This document shows, in pieces, positions 41,200 to 49,500 of a stretch of DNA of 64,000 nucleotides. A program made the position numbers and the translations under genes. The DNA lies in contig NZ_ARVW01000001.1 of the NCBI RefSeq assembly GCF_000384315.1, positions 7,423,001-7,487,000 on the forward strand, in the 5' to 3' direction. Origin of the DNA: Amycolatopsis nigrescens CSC17Ta-90. Lineage in GTDB: Bacteria; Actinomycetota; Actinomycetes; Mycobacteriales; Pseudonocardiaceae. The notes beneath the pieces were generated by a model. The model was not told the DNA's origin, did no database searches, and worked only from the letters and a program-made list of their open reading frames with translations. How positions within the stretch are numbered: the first letter of the stretch is position 1; every line of letters starts with the position of its first letter.

Positions 41200-42267
41200 T
41201 CAGCCGTGTCGCAGGAGGGCGCCGAAGCCGTCGGTGAGCCGCAGCCGCTCGTCGAAACCGGTGATCTCCGCACCGACGGCCAGTGCGGCCAGTGGCACCG
41301 CCTCGTCGGCCCGGTGCTCGGCCTCCGCGGTGCCCAGTGCGCTGAGCTCGGTGGCGCTCGCCGCGACCTGGGCGGCCCCGGCGCCGCGGTGCACGGTCTC
41401 CGCACCGGGCTCGGTGACCAGCAGGTGCGCCACATTGCCCTCGCGCAGCGCGGTGGTCACGGCGGTCAGCCCCTGCACGGCTAGCCCGGTGTCCCGGCCG
41501 GACTCGGCCCGGAACCGCTCGGCCAGCTCATCCAGCGCACCAAGGCGCCAGGTGGTGAGCAGCTCGTCGAGTTCCCGTTCCACCTCGCCTCCGGTCAGTT
41601 CGGTGCTCATCCGGCGAGCCTGCTCGGGCAGCGCGTCCCGCAGCTGGGTGCGTGCCTGCACCTCACCGGCCAGCACGATCAGCTGCACGCCGGTGCGGGC
41701 CGCCACCTTCGCGACTTCCTCGGCCACGTCCTCGAGGTTGTGCCGGACGGTCTCCTCCACGGCGGACTGGATCCGCCGGTGGGACAGGCCGCCGCCGCGC
41801 ACCTTGTGCACCGGGTGGTCTTCGCCCTCCACCGCCTCGGCTTCGAGCGGCCGGCCGGCTTCGTCCACCACCGAGATCTCGGCGCCTACCCGGTCGGCGG
41901 TCGCGAGCAGGTAGGACGGGCCGCGACGGCCGCCGGTGACCAGCGGCAGCAGGTAGGGCAGGGTGGAAAACCTGGCCACCGGGGCCGCCGGTGGCCAGGT
42001 CAGTTCTTGGTCCACGAGCAGCCGGTCCTCCGTGGCCACCAGCGCGCGGGCGCTGCGGCCGACGGGACGCTCCTGGTCGAAGACGCTGTGCTCGAGCCGA
42101 TCCAGTACGACTTCGCCGGCGCCATGGCCGGCCAGCTCGGTCCGCAGCTCGCGCCACTTGAGCTCCAGCTGCTTCTCGGCGTCGGCGGTGTCGTGCGAGT
42201 CCTCGAAGTACACCGACGCGAAGGGGCCGGTTTCCTCGGCCAGTGCGCGCAATTCCTTGGTGTGCAC
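41200..42267 (-). CDS. Rv2629/baeRF-family (eRF1-like) protein
   Basis: This 355-residue protein starts at GTG 42267 with GGAGGGAG upstream. It reads LRALAEETGPFASVYFEDSH, AEKQLELKWRELRTELAGHG, then a central VRGGGLSHRRIQSAVEETVR and VAARTGVQLIVLAGEVQART segment, and a C-terminal AHLLVTEPG. This matches the bacterial archaeo-eukaryotic release-factor family, including M. tuberculosis Rv2629, linked to hypoxia and ribosome rescue. It lies 17 bp after the pyruvate-oxidase-like gene, so both are in one transcript. Confidence 0.82.
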   Translation of the reverse strand: MHTKELRALAEETGPFASVYFEDSHDTADAEKQLELKWRELRTELAGHGAGEVVLDRLEHSVFDQERPVGRSARALVATEDRLLVDQELTWPPAAPVARFSTLPYLLPLVTGGRRGPSYLLATADRVGAEISVVDEAGRPLEAEAVEGEDHPVHKVRGGGLSHRRIQSAVEETVRHNLEDVAEEVAKVAARTGVQLIVLAGEVQARTQLRDALPEQARRMSTELTGGEVERELDELLTTWRLGALDELAERFRAESGRDTGLAVQGLTAVTTALREGNVAHLLVTEPGAETVHRGAGAAQVAASATELSALGTAEAEHRADEAVPLAALAVGAEITGFDERLRLTDGFGALLRHG

Positions 42268-42284
42268 CGTGTCTCCCTCCAAAC

Positions 42285-44075
42285 TCAGCGCTTGCCTGGC
42301 AGGAACTCCTGCGCCTTGGTCTTGATGCCCATGGTGATCAGCTGCCAGGCCTTCGGCTCCCCGCGCAGCACCGCCTCGGTCATCGACTTGAGCTGCTCGA
42401 AGGTGGCGTGCGGCGGGATCGGCGGCACCTCGGGGTCGCAGCGCACGTCCAGCAGCACCGGATGGTCCGCGGCGAAAGCGCGGTCCCACGCGTCGCCGAG
42501 CAGTTCCGGGTCGGTCACCGAAATGCCTTCCAGTCCGGCGTTCTCGGCGAAGGCGGCATAAGAAACCTCGGGCAGCGACTGGGACTCCTCGAACTTCGGC
42601 GACCCGCCCATCGCGCGCAGTTCCCAGGTCACCTGGTTCAGATCGCCGTTGTGCAGCACGCAGATCACGCACCGCTGATCGGTCCACAGTGGACAGTATC
42701 GAGCGATGGTGAGCAGTTCGGCCATGCCGTTCATCTGCATCGCGCCGTCGCCGACCAGTGCCACCACCGGCCGGTCCGGATGGGCGAACTTGGCGCCGAT
42801 CGCGTACGGCACCCCGGGGCCCATGGTGGCCAGCGTGCCGGACAGCGAACCGCGCATCCGGCCGCGCATCCGCAGGTTCCTGGCGTACCAGTTTGCGGCC
42901 GAGCCGGAGTCGGCGGTGACGATCGCGTCCTGGGGAATCCGCTGGGACAGCTCGTGCACGACCCGCATCGGGTTGACCGGGTCCGCGCTGAGCATCGCCT
43001 GCTGCTCCATGGTCTGCCACCAGCTCGTCACGGACCGCCGCAGGTTCTGCTGCCATGACCGGTCGGTTTTGCCTGCCAGCAAGGGGATCAGCGCTTGAAG
43101 TGTGCTCTTGGCGTCGCCGAGCAGGTTGACCTCGGTGGGGTAGCGCATGCCGATGAAGCGCGGATCGATGTCGATCTGGACTCCGCGAGCCTGGCCGAAT
43201 CCGGGCAGGAACTGGGCATAGGGCATGTTGGAGCCGACGATGAGCAGGGTGTCGCAGTCGCGCATCAGCTCGTAGGTCGGCCGGGTGCCGAGCAGGCCGA
43301 TGGAACCGGTCACGTACGGCAGGTCGTCCGGCAGCACGTCCTTGCCCAGCAGCGCTTTCGCCACCCCGGCGCCGGTCAGCTCGGCGACCTTGCGCACCTC
43401 GGTCACCGCGTTCCGCGCACCCTGCCCGATCAGCATCGCCACCTTCTGCCCGGAGTTCAGCACCTCGGCCGCCTTGGCGAGCTGCTCGGACGGGGGCAGC
43501 ACACTGGCGCGTGGCAGGTCCGGCGGACTGGACGGCACGTGCTTGAACTCGTGCCGCGGCGGGCTGTACGGCTCCTCCTGCAGGTCCGCGGGGATGATCA
43601 GGGCGGTCGGCGCCCGGTGTGCCAGCGCGGTGCGCATCGCCCGGTCGAGTGCGTTCGGCAGCTGCTCGGCCACGTTCACCTCGACCAGGTACTCGCTGGC
43701 CACATCCTTGAACAGGGACTGCAGGTCGATCTCCTGCTGATAGCTGCCGCCCATCGCGGTGCGGGCGGTCTGCCCGACGATCGCGACCACCGGCACGTGG
43801 TCCAGCTTCGCGTCGTAGAGCCCGTTCAGCAGGTGGATGCCGCCCGGTCCCGAGGTGGCAAGGCAGACCCCGGCCTCGCCGCTGAACTTGGCGTAGCCGA
43901 CCGCCTGGAACGCGGCCATCTCCTCGTGCCGCGCCTGCACGAAACGCGGCTCGTTGCCGGCTTTCGCGAAGGCGGCGACCAGTCCGTTGATGCCGTCGCC
44001 CGGATAGCCGAACACCTGCGGCACCTGCCAGTCGCGCAGGCGTTGCAGTAGGTAGTCCGCGACCGTTTCGCTCAT
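42285..44075 (-). CDS. Thiamine-diphosphate enzyme, pyruvate oxidase/dehydrogenase (PoxB-like)
   Basis: This protein has 596 residues from the ATG at 44075. It has the three ThDP-enzyme domains: the pyrimidine-binding part with VQARHEEMAAFQAVGYAKFS (activating Glu51), a central domain (VAMLIGQGARNAVTEVRKVA) and the PP domain with VALVGDGAMQMNGMAELLTI. It is closest in pattern to PoxB, which converts pyruvate to acetate and CO2 while reducing quinones. PoxB is a stationary-phase and acid-stress enzyme in other bacteria, which fits the stress-like promoter upstream. Other acetolactate-synthase-like decarboxylases are the alternative. Confidence 0.88.
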   Translation of the reverse strand: MSETVADYLLQRLRDWQVPQVFGYPGDGINGLVAAFAKAGNEPRFVQARHEEMAAFQAVGYAKFSGEAGVCLATSGPGGIHLLNGLYDAKLDHVPVVAIVGQTARTAMGGSYQQEIDLQSLFKDVASEYLVEVNVAEQLPNALDRAMRTALAHRAPTALIIPADLQEEPYSPPRHEFKHVPSSPPDLPRASVLPPSEQLAKAAEVLNSGQKVAMLIGQGARNAVTEVRKVAELTGAGVAKALLGKDVLPDDLPYVTGSIGLLGTRPTYELMRDCDTLLIVGSNMPYAQFLPGFGQARGVQIDIDPRFIGMRYPTEVNLLGDAKSTLQALIPLLAGKTDRSWQQNLRRSVTSWWQTMEQQAMLSADPVNPMRVVHELSQRIPQDAIVTADSGSAANWYARNLRMRGRMRGSLSGTLATMGPGVPYAIGAKFAHPDRPVVALVGDGAMQMNGMAELLTIARYCPLWTDQRCVICVLHNGDLNQVTWELRAMGGSPKFEESQSLPEVSYAAFAENAGLEGISVTDPELLGDAWDRAFAADHPVLLDVRCDPEVPPIPPHATFEQLKSMTEAVLRGEPKAWQLITMGIKTKAQEFLPGKR

Positions 44076-44084
44076 GGGTCTCGG

Positions 44085-44110
44085 GTACCGCGGAAGATCG
44101 ATCGCTAAAC
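44085..44110 (-). promoter_or_regulatory. SigB/SigF-like promoter GTTT-N16-CGGTAC (pyruvate-oxidase-like operon)
   Basis: The -35 is exact and the -10 has one mismatch. It is read on the minus strand 9 bp before the start codon. Confidence 0.4.
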
Positions 44111-44947
44111 GGGACCGAGCAGATACCCGGTCAGCACCGAGTGGAACCGTTGTGGCGCCTCCAGCCAGGGCACGTGCCCGGCGTCCGGCAACACCACCCT
44201 GGTCACCGCAGGCAGCGCCTGGTGCAGCGAGTCCACCGCCCGGCGGGGCCGGATGTCCTTCGCGCCGTCCACGATCAGCGTCGGTACGGTCAGCCCTCGG
44301 CAGGCTTCGACGAGCCGGGGTTCGTGCCAGGTGGCGGTCCGGTCCTCGGCGTTGATGGTGGCGTTGCACTCGTAGTTGATCCCGAACCAGGGCGTGGCCA
44401 TCCGCTCGGCGTGCCGGCGGGCGCCGGCCGGATCGGCGAAGTCCGCCGACCACTGCAGCACGGCCAGCTCGCGGTCCTCGTCCTCGGTGCGTTCGCGGCC
44501 GGACAGCTCAGCGACCCTGGCCAGCTCGGGACCGAGGCGCGCCGCGAGGTTTCGCTCGTACGCGAGATGCCAGTCCCGGCCGAGACCGGTGCCGGACACG
44601 TAGACCAGCCTGCGCACCCGGTCCGGGTGCTCCAGCGCGTACCGCAGGGCGAGCTGCGCGCCCCAGGAGTGCCCCAGCACCGCCGGCCGCGCCAGGTGAA
44701 AATGCCGCCGCACCGCGTCCAGGTCCCGCAGGGTGCGCTCCAGGGAGTACGGTCCCCGGCGCTCCGAGCGGCCGCAGCCGCGCTGGTCCCAGCGGATCAC
44801 CCGCATCCGGCCGGCGAGTTCGGCGGCAAGGCCGTCGAACATGTCCCACAGCCCGGGGCCGCCGTGACACAGGATCAGCGGCTCGCCCTCGCCAAGTTCG
44901 GCCGCCCAGAGCCGGCAGCCGTCGTCGGCCCGCACCTCGTGGTTCAC
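44105..44947 (-). CDS. Alpha/beta hydrolase, proline-iminopeptidase-like
   Basis: This 280-residue protein has the oxyanion segment LILCHGGPGLWDMF, VIRWDQRGCGRSERRGPYSL, the nucleophile elbow LGHSWGAQLAL with Ser94, then DGAKDIRPRRA with the acid and LPDAGHVPWLEAP with the catalytic His. HGGPG and the WDQRGCGRS segment are signatures of S33 proline iminopeptidases, although many relatives are esterases or lactonases. It precedes the pyruvate-oxidase-like gene on the same strand and overlaps that gene's promoter element. Confidence 0.88.
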   Translation of the reverse strand: MNHEVRADDGCRLWAAELGEGEPLILCHGGPGLWDMFDGLAAELAGRMRVIRWDQRGCGRSERRGPYSLERTLRDLDAVRRHFHLARPAVLGHSWGAQLALRYALEHPDRVRRLVYVSGTGLGRDWHLAYERNLAARLGPELARVAELSGRERTEDEDRELAVLQWSADFADPAGARRHAERMATPWFGINYECNATINAEDRTATWHEPRLVEACRGLTVPTLIVDGAKDIRPRRAVDSLHQALPAVTRVVLPDAGHVPWLEAPQRFHSVLTGYLLGPV

Positions 44948-44970
44948 CCGGCCGAGTATGGCGGGTCCGG

Positions 44971-44997
44971 GTTTTCGGGTCGCGCAGAAACGGGTAA
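44971..44997 (+). promoter_or_regulatory. Weak stress-type promoter GTTT-N17-GGGTAA (aconitase)
   Basis: The spacer is one base longer than optimal and the last -10 base differs. It lies 9 bp before the aconitase ATG. Confidence 0.3.
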
Positions 44998-45006
44998 CCC
45001 CCGGCC

Positions 45007-46953
45007 ATGAGCGGTACGGTCGCAGCGCGGTTGATCAACGAGCACCTGGTCGGCGGTGAGCCGGTGGCGGGCGGTGAGATCGCCCTGCGGGTGGACCAGA
45101 CGCTCACCCAGGACGCCACCGGCACGCTGGTCATGCAGGAGCTGGAAGGGCTGCGGCTGGACCGGGCGCACACCGAGGTCAGCGTGCAGTACATCGACCA
45201 CAACCTGCTGCAGGCCGACGAGCGCAACGCCGAGGACCACGAGTTCCTCCGCTCCGCCTGCCGCCGTTACGGGCTGTGGTTCTCCAAGGCGGGCAACGGC
45301 GTCTCCCACCCCACCCACATGCAGCGCTTCGGCATACCCGGCAAGACCATGGTCGGCTCCGACTCGCACACCTGCGCGGCGGGTTCGCTCGGCATGCTGG
45401 CGATCGGCGTCGGCGGGCTCGAGGTGGCGATGGCGATCGCGGGGCAGCCGCTGTACCTGCGGATGCCGGAGATCTGGGGCGTCCGGCTGACCGGGCGGCT
45501 GCCGGACTGGGTCTCCGCCAAGGACGTGGTGCTGGAGATGCTCCGGCGGCACGGGGTGAAGGGCGGGCTGAACCGGATCATCGAGTACCACGGGCCGGGC
45601 CTGGCCGGGCTGACCGCGATGGACCGGCACGTGATCGCGAACATGGGCGCCGAGCTCGGCGCGACCAGCACGGTGTTCCCCGCCGACGACGCGGTGCGCG
45701 AGTTCCTGCGCGCCGAAGACCGGGCGGACGACTTCCGCGAGCTGGTGGCGGACGAGCGCGCGAGCTACGACGTCGAGGACGAGATCGACCTCGGCGCGCT
45801 GGAACCGCTGATCGCCAAGCCGTCGTCGCCCGGCAACGTGGTGCCGGTGCGCGAGGTGGCCGGGACCGAGGTGAGCCAGGTGGTGATCGGCTCCTCGGCG
45901 AACCCCGGCCTGCGCGACTTCGCGATCGCCGCCGAGATGGTGCGCGGCAGGCAGACCGCGGACACGGTGAGCTTCGACGTGAACCCGTCGTCGCGGGAGA
46001 TCTTCGCCGACCTGACCAAGCTCGGCGCCACCTTCGCGCTGATCTCGGCAGGCGCGCGGATCCACCAGGCGGGCTGCATGGGCTGCATCGGCATGGGCCA
46101 GGCGCCAGCCACCGGCCGGAACTCGCTGCGCACCTTCCCGCGGAACTTCCCCGGCCGCTCCGGCACCAGGGAGGACTCGGTCTGGCTGTGCTCCCCGGAG
46201 ACCGCGGCCGCCGCGGCGCTGACTGGGATGATCACCGACCCGCGCGAGCTGGGACTGTCCTATCCGGACCTGCGGCTGGGCGGGCGTGCCTCGGTGAACA
46301 CGGACATGTTGGTGCCGCCGCTGGAACCGGCGGACGCGGAGCGGGAGGAACTGGTCAAGGGCCCGAACATCTCGTCGCTGCCGGACTTCCCGGAACTGCC
46401 CGACCGAATCGAAGCGCCGGTGCTGCTCAAGCTGGGCGACGACGTGTCCACCGACGAGATCTCCCCGGCCGGTGCCCGCGCGCTGCCGTTCCGCTCGAAC
46501 GTGCCGAAGCTGTCCCAGTTCACCTTCACCCGGATCGACGAGCAGTACCCGGAGAAGGCAGCCGAGCTGGCCGACGGCTCCGGGCACGTGCTGGTCGCGG
46601 GCGAGAACTACGGCCAGGGTTCGTCGCGGGAGCACGCCGCGATCACCCCTCGGTACCTCGGGCTGCGCGCGGTGATCGCCAAGTCGTTCGCCAGGATCCA
46701 CTGGCAGAACCTGGCCAACTTCGGCGTGCCGGCACTGGAGTTCACCGACCCGGCGGACTACGACCGGATCGAGCGGGGCGACACCCTGAGGCTGTCCGCG
46801 CTGCGCGGCGAACTGCCGGGTGGCAGCGGTATCACCGTGCACAACGTCACCAAGGCCGAGGACTACCGCCTGGCGCACCGGCTGTCCGAGCGGCAGGTGG
46901 AAGCGGTGCTGGCCGGTGGGCGGATCCCGCTGCTGGCCCGCCGGGCCGGCTGA
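45007..46953 (+). CDS. acn: Aconitate hydratase, short form
   Basis: This 648-residue protein has iron-sulfur ligands in SDSHTCAAGSLGML and in GCMGCIGMGQAP (two Cys). The swivel-domain motif GENYGQGSSREHAAITPRYL lies near residue 535. Length matches the shorter mitochondrial/Thermus-like aconitase branch rather than the 900-residue AcnA used in the actinobacterial TCA cycle, so it is probably a second aconitase. It should isomerise citrate and isocitrate. Its place between stress-type promoters suggests conditional use. Confidence 0.9.
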   Translation: MSGTVAARLINEHLVGGEPVAGGEIALRVDQTLTQDATGTLVMQELEGLRLDRAHTEVSVQYIDHNLLQADERNAEDHEFLRSACRRYGLWFSKAGNGVSHPTHMQRFGIPGKTMVGSDSHTCAAGSLGMLAIGVGGLEVAMAIAGQPLYLRMPEIWGVRLTGRLPDWVSAKDVVLEMLRRHGVKGGLNRIIEYHGPGLAGLTAMDRHVIANMGAELGATSTVFPADDAVREFLRAEDRADDFRELVADERASYDVEDEIDLGALEPLIAKPSSPGNVVPVREVAGTEVSQVVIGSSANPGLRDFAIAAEMVRGRQTADTVSFDVNPSSREIFADLTKLGATFALISAGARIHQAGCMGCIGMGQAPATGRNSLRTFPRNFPGRSGTREDSVWLCSPETAAAAALTGMITDPRELGLSYPDLRLGGRASVNTDMLVPPLEPADAEREELVKGPNISSLPDFPELPDRIEAPVLLKLGDDVSTDEISPAGARALPFRSNVPKLSQFTFTRIDEQYPEKAAELADGSGHVLVAGENYGQGSSREHAAITPRYLGLRAVIAKSFARIHWQNLANFGVPALEFTDPADYDRIERGDTLRLSALRGELPGGSGITVHNVTKAEDYRLAHRLSERQVEAVLAGGRIPLLARRAG

Positions 46954-46957
46954 GCCG

Positions 46958-46982
46958 GTTTACCCGGCACGGCCGGGGGAAC
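46958..46982 (+). promoter_or_regulatory. SigB/SigF-like promoter GTTT-N15-GGGAAC (zinc dehydrogenase)
   Basis: The -35 and spacing are exact; the -10 is the GGGAA variant also accepted by Bacillus SigB. It lies 34 bp before the dehydrogenase start. Confidence 0.45.
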
Positions 46983-47016
46983 CCGTGGCTGGACCGACTC
47001 CGGTGAAGGGAGCCCC

Positions 47017-48207
47017 ATGAAGGCCGTGACCTGGCAAGGAAAACGTGACGTCCGCGTGGACACCGTGGACGACCCGGTGCTCCAGGAACCCACCGACGCG
47101 ATCGTCCGGGTCACCTCCAGCGGGATCTGCGGTTCGGACCTGCACCTGTACGAGGTGCTCGGTTCGTTCATCGATCCCGGTGACGTGCTCGGGCACGAAC
47201 CGATGGGCGTGGTCGAAGAGGTCGGTGCCGAGGTGGGTCGCCTCAAGCCGGGCGACCGGGTGGTGGTGCCGTTCAACATCTCCTGCGGGCACTGCTACAT
47301 GTGCGACCGCGGGCTGCAGTCCCAGTGCGAGACCACTCAGGTCCGCGAGCGCGGCAAGGGCGCCGCGCTGTTCGGCTACACCAAGCTCTACGGCCAGGTT
47401 CCCGGCGGTCAGGCCGAATTCCTGCGGGTGCCGCAGGCGCAGTACGGGCCGATCAAGGTGCCGGACGGCCCGCCGGACGACCGGTTCGTCTATCTCTCGG
47501 ACGTGGTGCCGACGGCCTGGCAGGCCGTCGAGTACGCGAACATCCCGGACGGCGGCAGCGTGGTCGTCTTCGGGCTCGGCCCGATCGGCCAGATGTGCTG
47601 CCGGATCGCCCAGCACCGCGGCGCGGGTGCGGTGATCGGGGTCGATCTGGTGGCCGAGCGGCTGATACTGGCTCGGGCGCACGGCGCGACCGCCCTGGAC
47701 CTCCGCGACCACGACGAGATCGGCGACGCGATCAGGGAGCTGACCGGTGGCCGTGGCGCGGACTCGGTGATCGACGCGGTGGGTATGGAGGCGCACGGTG
47801 CGCCCTTCGGCAAGCTCGCACACCAGCTGATGGGCATGCTGCCCGGTCCGGTCGCGGCGAAGCTGACCGAGAAAGCCGGTATCGACCGGCTGAGCGTGAT
47901 CTACGCGGCGATCGACGCGGTGCGCCGCGGCGGGACCATTTCGCTGAGCGGGGTCTACGGCGGCATGCTCGACCCGCTGCCGATGATGGACCTGTTCGAC
48001 AAGCAGCTCCAGCTCCGGATGGGGCAGGCGAACGTGCGCCGCTGGATCGACGACATCATGGCGGTGCTCACCGAAGCCGGGGATCCGCTCGGTGTGGAGG
48101 GTTTCGCGACCCACCGGCTGCCGCTCGAACAGGCGGCGCACGGCTACGAGATCTTCCAGCAGAAGCGCGATGGCGCGATCAAAGTGCTGCTGCAGCCGAA
48201 CCGATGA
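47017..48207 (+). CDS. Zinc-dependent alcohol/formaldehyde dehydrogenase (MDR family)
   Basis: This 396-residue protein has catalytic zinc ligands in SSGICGSDLHLYE and GHEPMGVVEEVG, and the structural zinc loop SCGHCYMCDRGLQSQC. The NAD-binding motif VVVFGLGPIGQMCCRIAQHR follows near residue 185. An insertion around residues 265-300 (GKLAHQLMGMLPGPVAAKLT) and the overall length resemble glutathione-independent formaldehyde dehydrogenases and related stress-linked enzymes. The substrate is unproven. A stress-type promoter lies upstream. Confidence 0.88.
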   Translation: MKAVTWQGKRDVRVDTVDDPVLQEPTDAIVRVTSSGICGSDLHLYEVLGSFIDPGDVLGHEPMGVVEEVGAEVGRLKPGDRVVVPFNISCGHCYMCDRGLQSQCETTQVRERGKGAALFGYTKLYGQVPGGQAEFLRVPQAQYGPIKVPDGPPDDRFVYLSDVVPTAWQAVEYANIPDGGSVVVFGLGPIGQMCCRIAQHRGAGAVIGVDLVAERLILARAHGATALDLRDHDEIGDAIRELTGGRGADSVIDAVGMEAHGAPFGKLAHQLMGMLPGPVAAKLTEKAGIDRLSVIYAAIDAVRRGGTISLSGVYGGMLDPLPMMDLFDKQLQLRMGQANVRRWIDDIMAVLTEAGDPLGVEGFATHRLPLEQAAHGYEIFQQKRDGAIKVLLQPNR

Positions 48208-48304
48208 GCGGGGACACCGCGATTTCCGTCCGCCCTGCCGCCGGGATACGGTCGGGATATGGGACCCCGGCCGCCTTTCGCGTGGTGTCACCAGGTGGCG
48301 CCTG

Positions 48305-48982
48305 ATGGGTGAGCCGCGGGCGGCCGCGTCCGGAAAGCCTCGGGAGCGGCCCGGCCACCCGGTGCGCGTCCTGCTGGTGGAAGACCACGACATGGTGGCC
48401 GAGGCCATCACGCTGGCCTTCGACGCGGTGGAGGACATCGAGATCGTGGCCCGTGCCTGCTCGCTGGAGCAGGCTTTCCGGCAGGTGGCCCGGCACCGCC
48501 CGAAGGTGGTGGTGTTGGACCGGCGGCTGCCCGACGGCGACGGCATCCCCGCGATCAGCGAGCTCCGGGAGGCCAGCCCGGACTCCCGCGTGCTGGTGCT
48601 GACCGGCGACGCGAACCAGGAAATGGCGGGCAGGGTGCTGGAGTCCGGGGGAGCGGGCCTGCTCGTGAAGTCCGCCGGCCTTGCCGACCTCGCCGCCGCG
48701 GTCCGCCGGGTGGCCGGCGGCGAGGCGGTCTTCGGCGGCACCCTGCTGCAGATGCTGGACCGCCTGACCGGCCGTTCCGGCGGCACGGCCGGGCTGACCC
48801 CGCGCGAGCACGAACTGCTGGTGCTGCTCGCGGACGGGGTCACCACCACGGAGATCGCCGGGCGGCTGAGCCTCGCCCGCAACACGGTGCGCAACCACGT
48901 GCAGCGGATACTGGCGAAACTGGGCGCGCACTCCAAACTCGAAGCCGTCGCCGTGGCCAGGAGGCAAGGGCTGCTCGACTGA
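48305..48982 (+). CDS. LuxR/NarL-type response regulator
   Basis: This protein has 225 residues from the ATG at 48305. The receiver domain has VRVLLVEDHDMVAEAITLAF, phosphoacceptor Asp72 in VVVLDRRLPDG and a conserved Lys in GLLVKSAGLADL. The C-terminal LuxR helix-turn-helix reads LTPREHELLVLLADGVTTTE, then VRNHVQRILAKLGAHSKLEA. It is followed within 130 bp by an ATP-binding kinase, a PAS histidine kinase and a receiver-only protein, so it probably belongs to this signalling cluster. Confidence 0.92.
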   Translation: MGEPRAAASGKPRERPGHPVRVLLVEDHDMVAEAITLAFDAVEDIEIVARACSLEQAFRQVARHRPKVVVLDRRLPDGDGIPAISELREASPDSRVLVLTGDANQEMAGRVLESGGAGLLVKSAGLADLAAAVRRVAGGEAVFGGTLLQMLDRLTGRSGGTAGLTPREHELLVLLADGVTTTEIAGRLSLARNTVRNHVQRILAKLGAHSKLEAVAVARRQGLLD

Positions 48983-48997
48983 TGCGTCTGCATCAGG

Positions 48998-49495
48998 ATG
49001 ACAGAAGCGGGTGCTTCTTGTGCCAGTTCGCCGGTCCAGCTGACCATGCACTTGATGGACGACGTTCTCCGTGCTGAGGCGGCCACCACGCTGCCCGCGG
49101 AACTGGGCAGCGACGCTGAAGCGCGCCGGTTCGTCGCGGGCGCGCTGACCGCCTGGGGATGCACCGGCCCGATCGAGGACGCCATGCAGGTCACCTCCGA
49201 GCTGGTCGCGAACGTACTCCGGCACACCACCGGCCGTCCCCGGCTGACCGTGCGCACCGTGCACGACGAACGCTCGGCCGGTTCGTCTGTGTCTTCTCTG
49301 CCTTTTTTGGGGTACCGGATCCGGATCGAAGTGGCGGACTCCAGCTCGCGGCTTCCGGTGCGCCGGACCGGCGGGCAGCAAGGCGGCTGGGGTCTTCAGC
49401 TGGTCGAGCGGCTGGCGGTCGAGTGGGGGGTGCGGCGGCTGGCGCGGGGCAAGGTCGTGTGGTGCGAGCTGGAGGCCGGGCCCGCCGCGAGCTGA
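48998..49495 (+). CDS. RsbW-like ATP-binding protein (serine kinase type)
   Basis: This 165-residue protein has an N-terminal DVLRAEAATTLPAELGSDAE, then the GHKL N-box MQVTSELVANVLRHTTG with the metal-binding Glu and Asn, and IRIEVADSSSRLPVRR for G1. A final QQGGWGLQLVERLAVEWGV supplies the G2 box. This is the complete actinobacterial ATP-binding regulator form, better preserved than the protein at 26728. It may phosphorylate STAS antagonists. It starts 15 bp after the LuxR regulator and ends 5 bp before the histidine kinase, so it is in one operon with them. Confidence 0.88.
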   Translation: MTEAGASCASSPVQLTMHLMDDVLRAEAATTLPAELGSDAEARRFVAGALTAWGCTGPIEDAMQVTSELVANVLRHTTGRPRLTVRTVHDERSAGSSVSSLPFLGYRIRIEVADSSSRLPVRRTGGQQGGWGLQLVERLAVEWGVRRLARGKVVWCELEAGPAAS

Positions 49496-49500
49496 CCGGC

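Noticed and set aside
46960..49257. A 765-residue minus-strand frame opposite the dehydrogenase and LuxR genes
   Set aside because: It runs through three well-supported plus-strand genes and lacks domain motifs; a GC-rich shadow frame.
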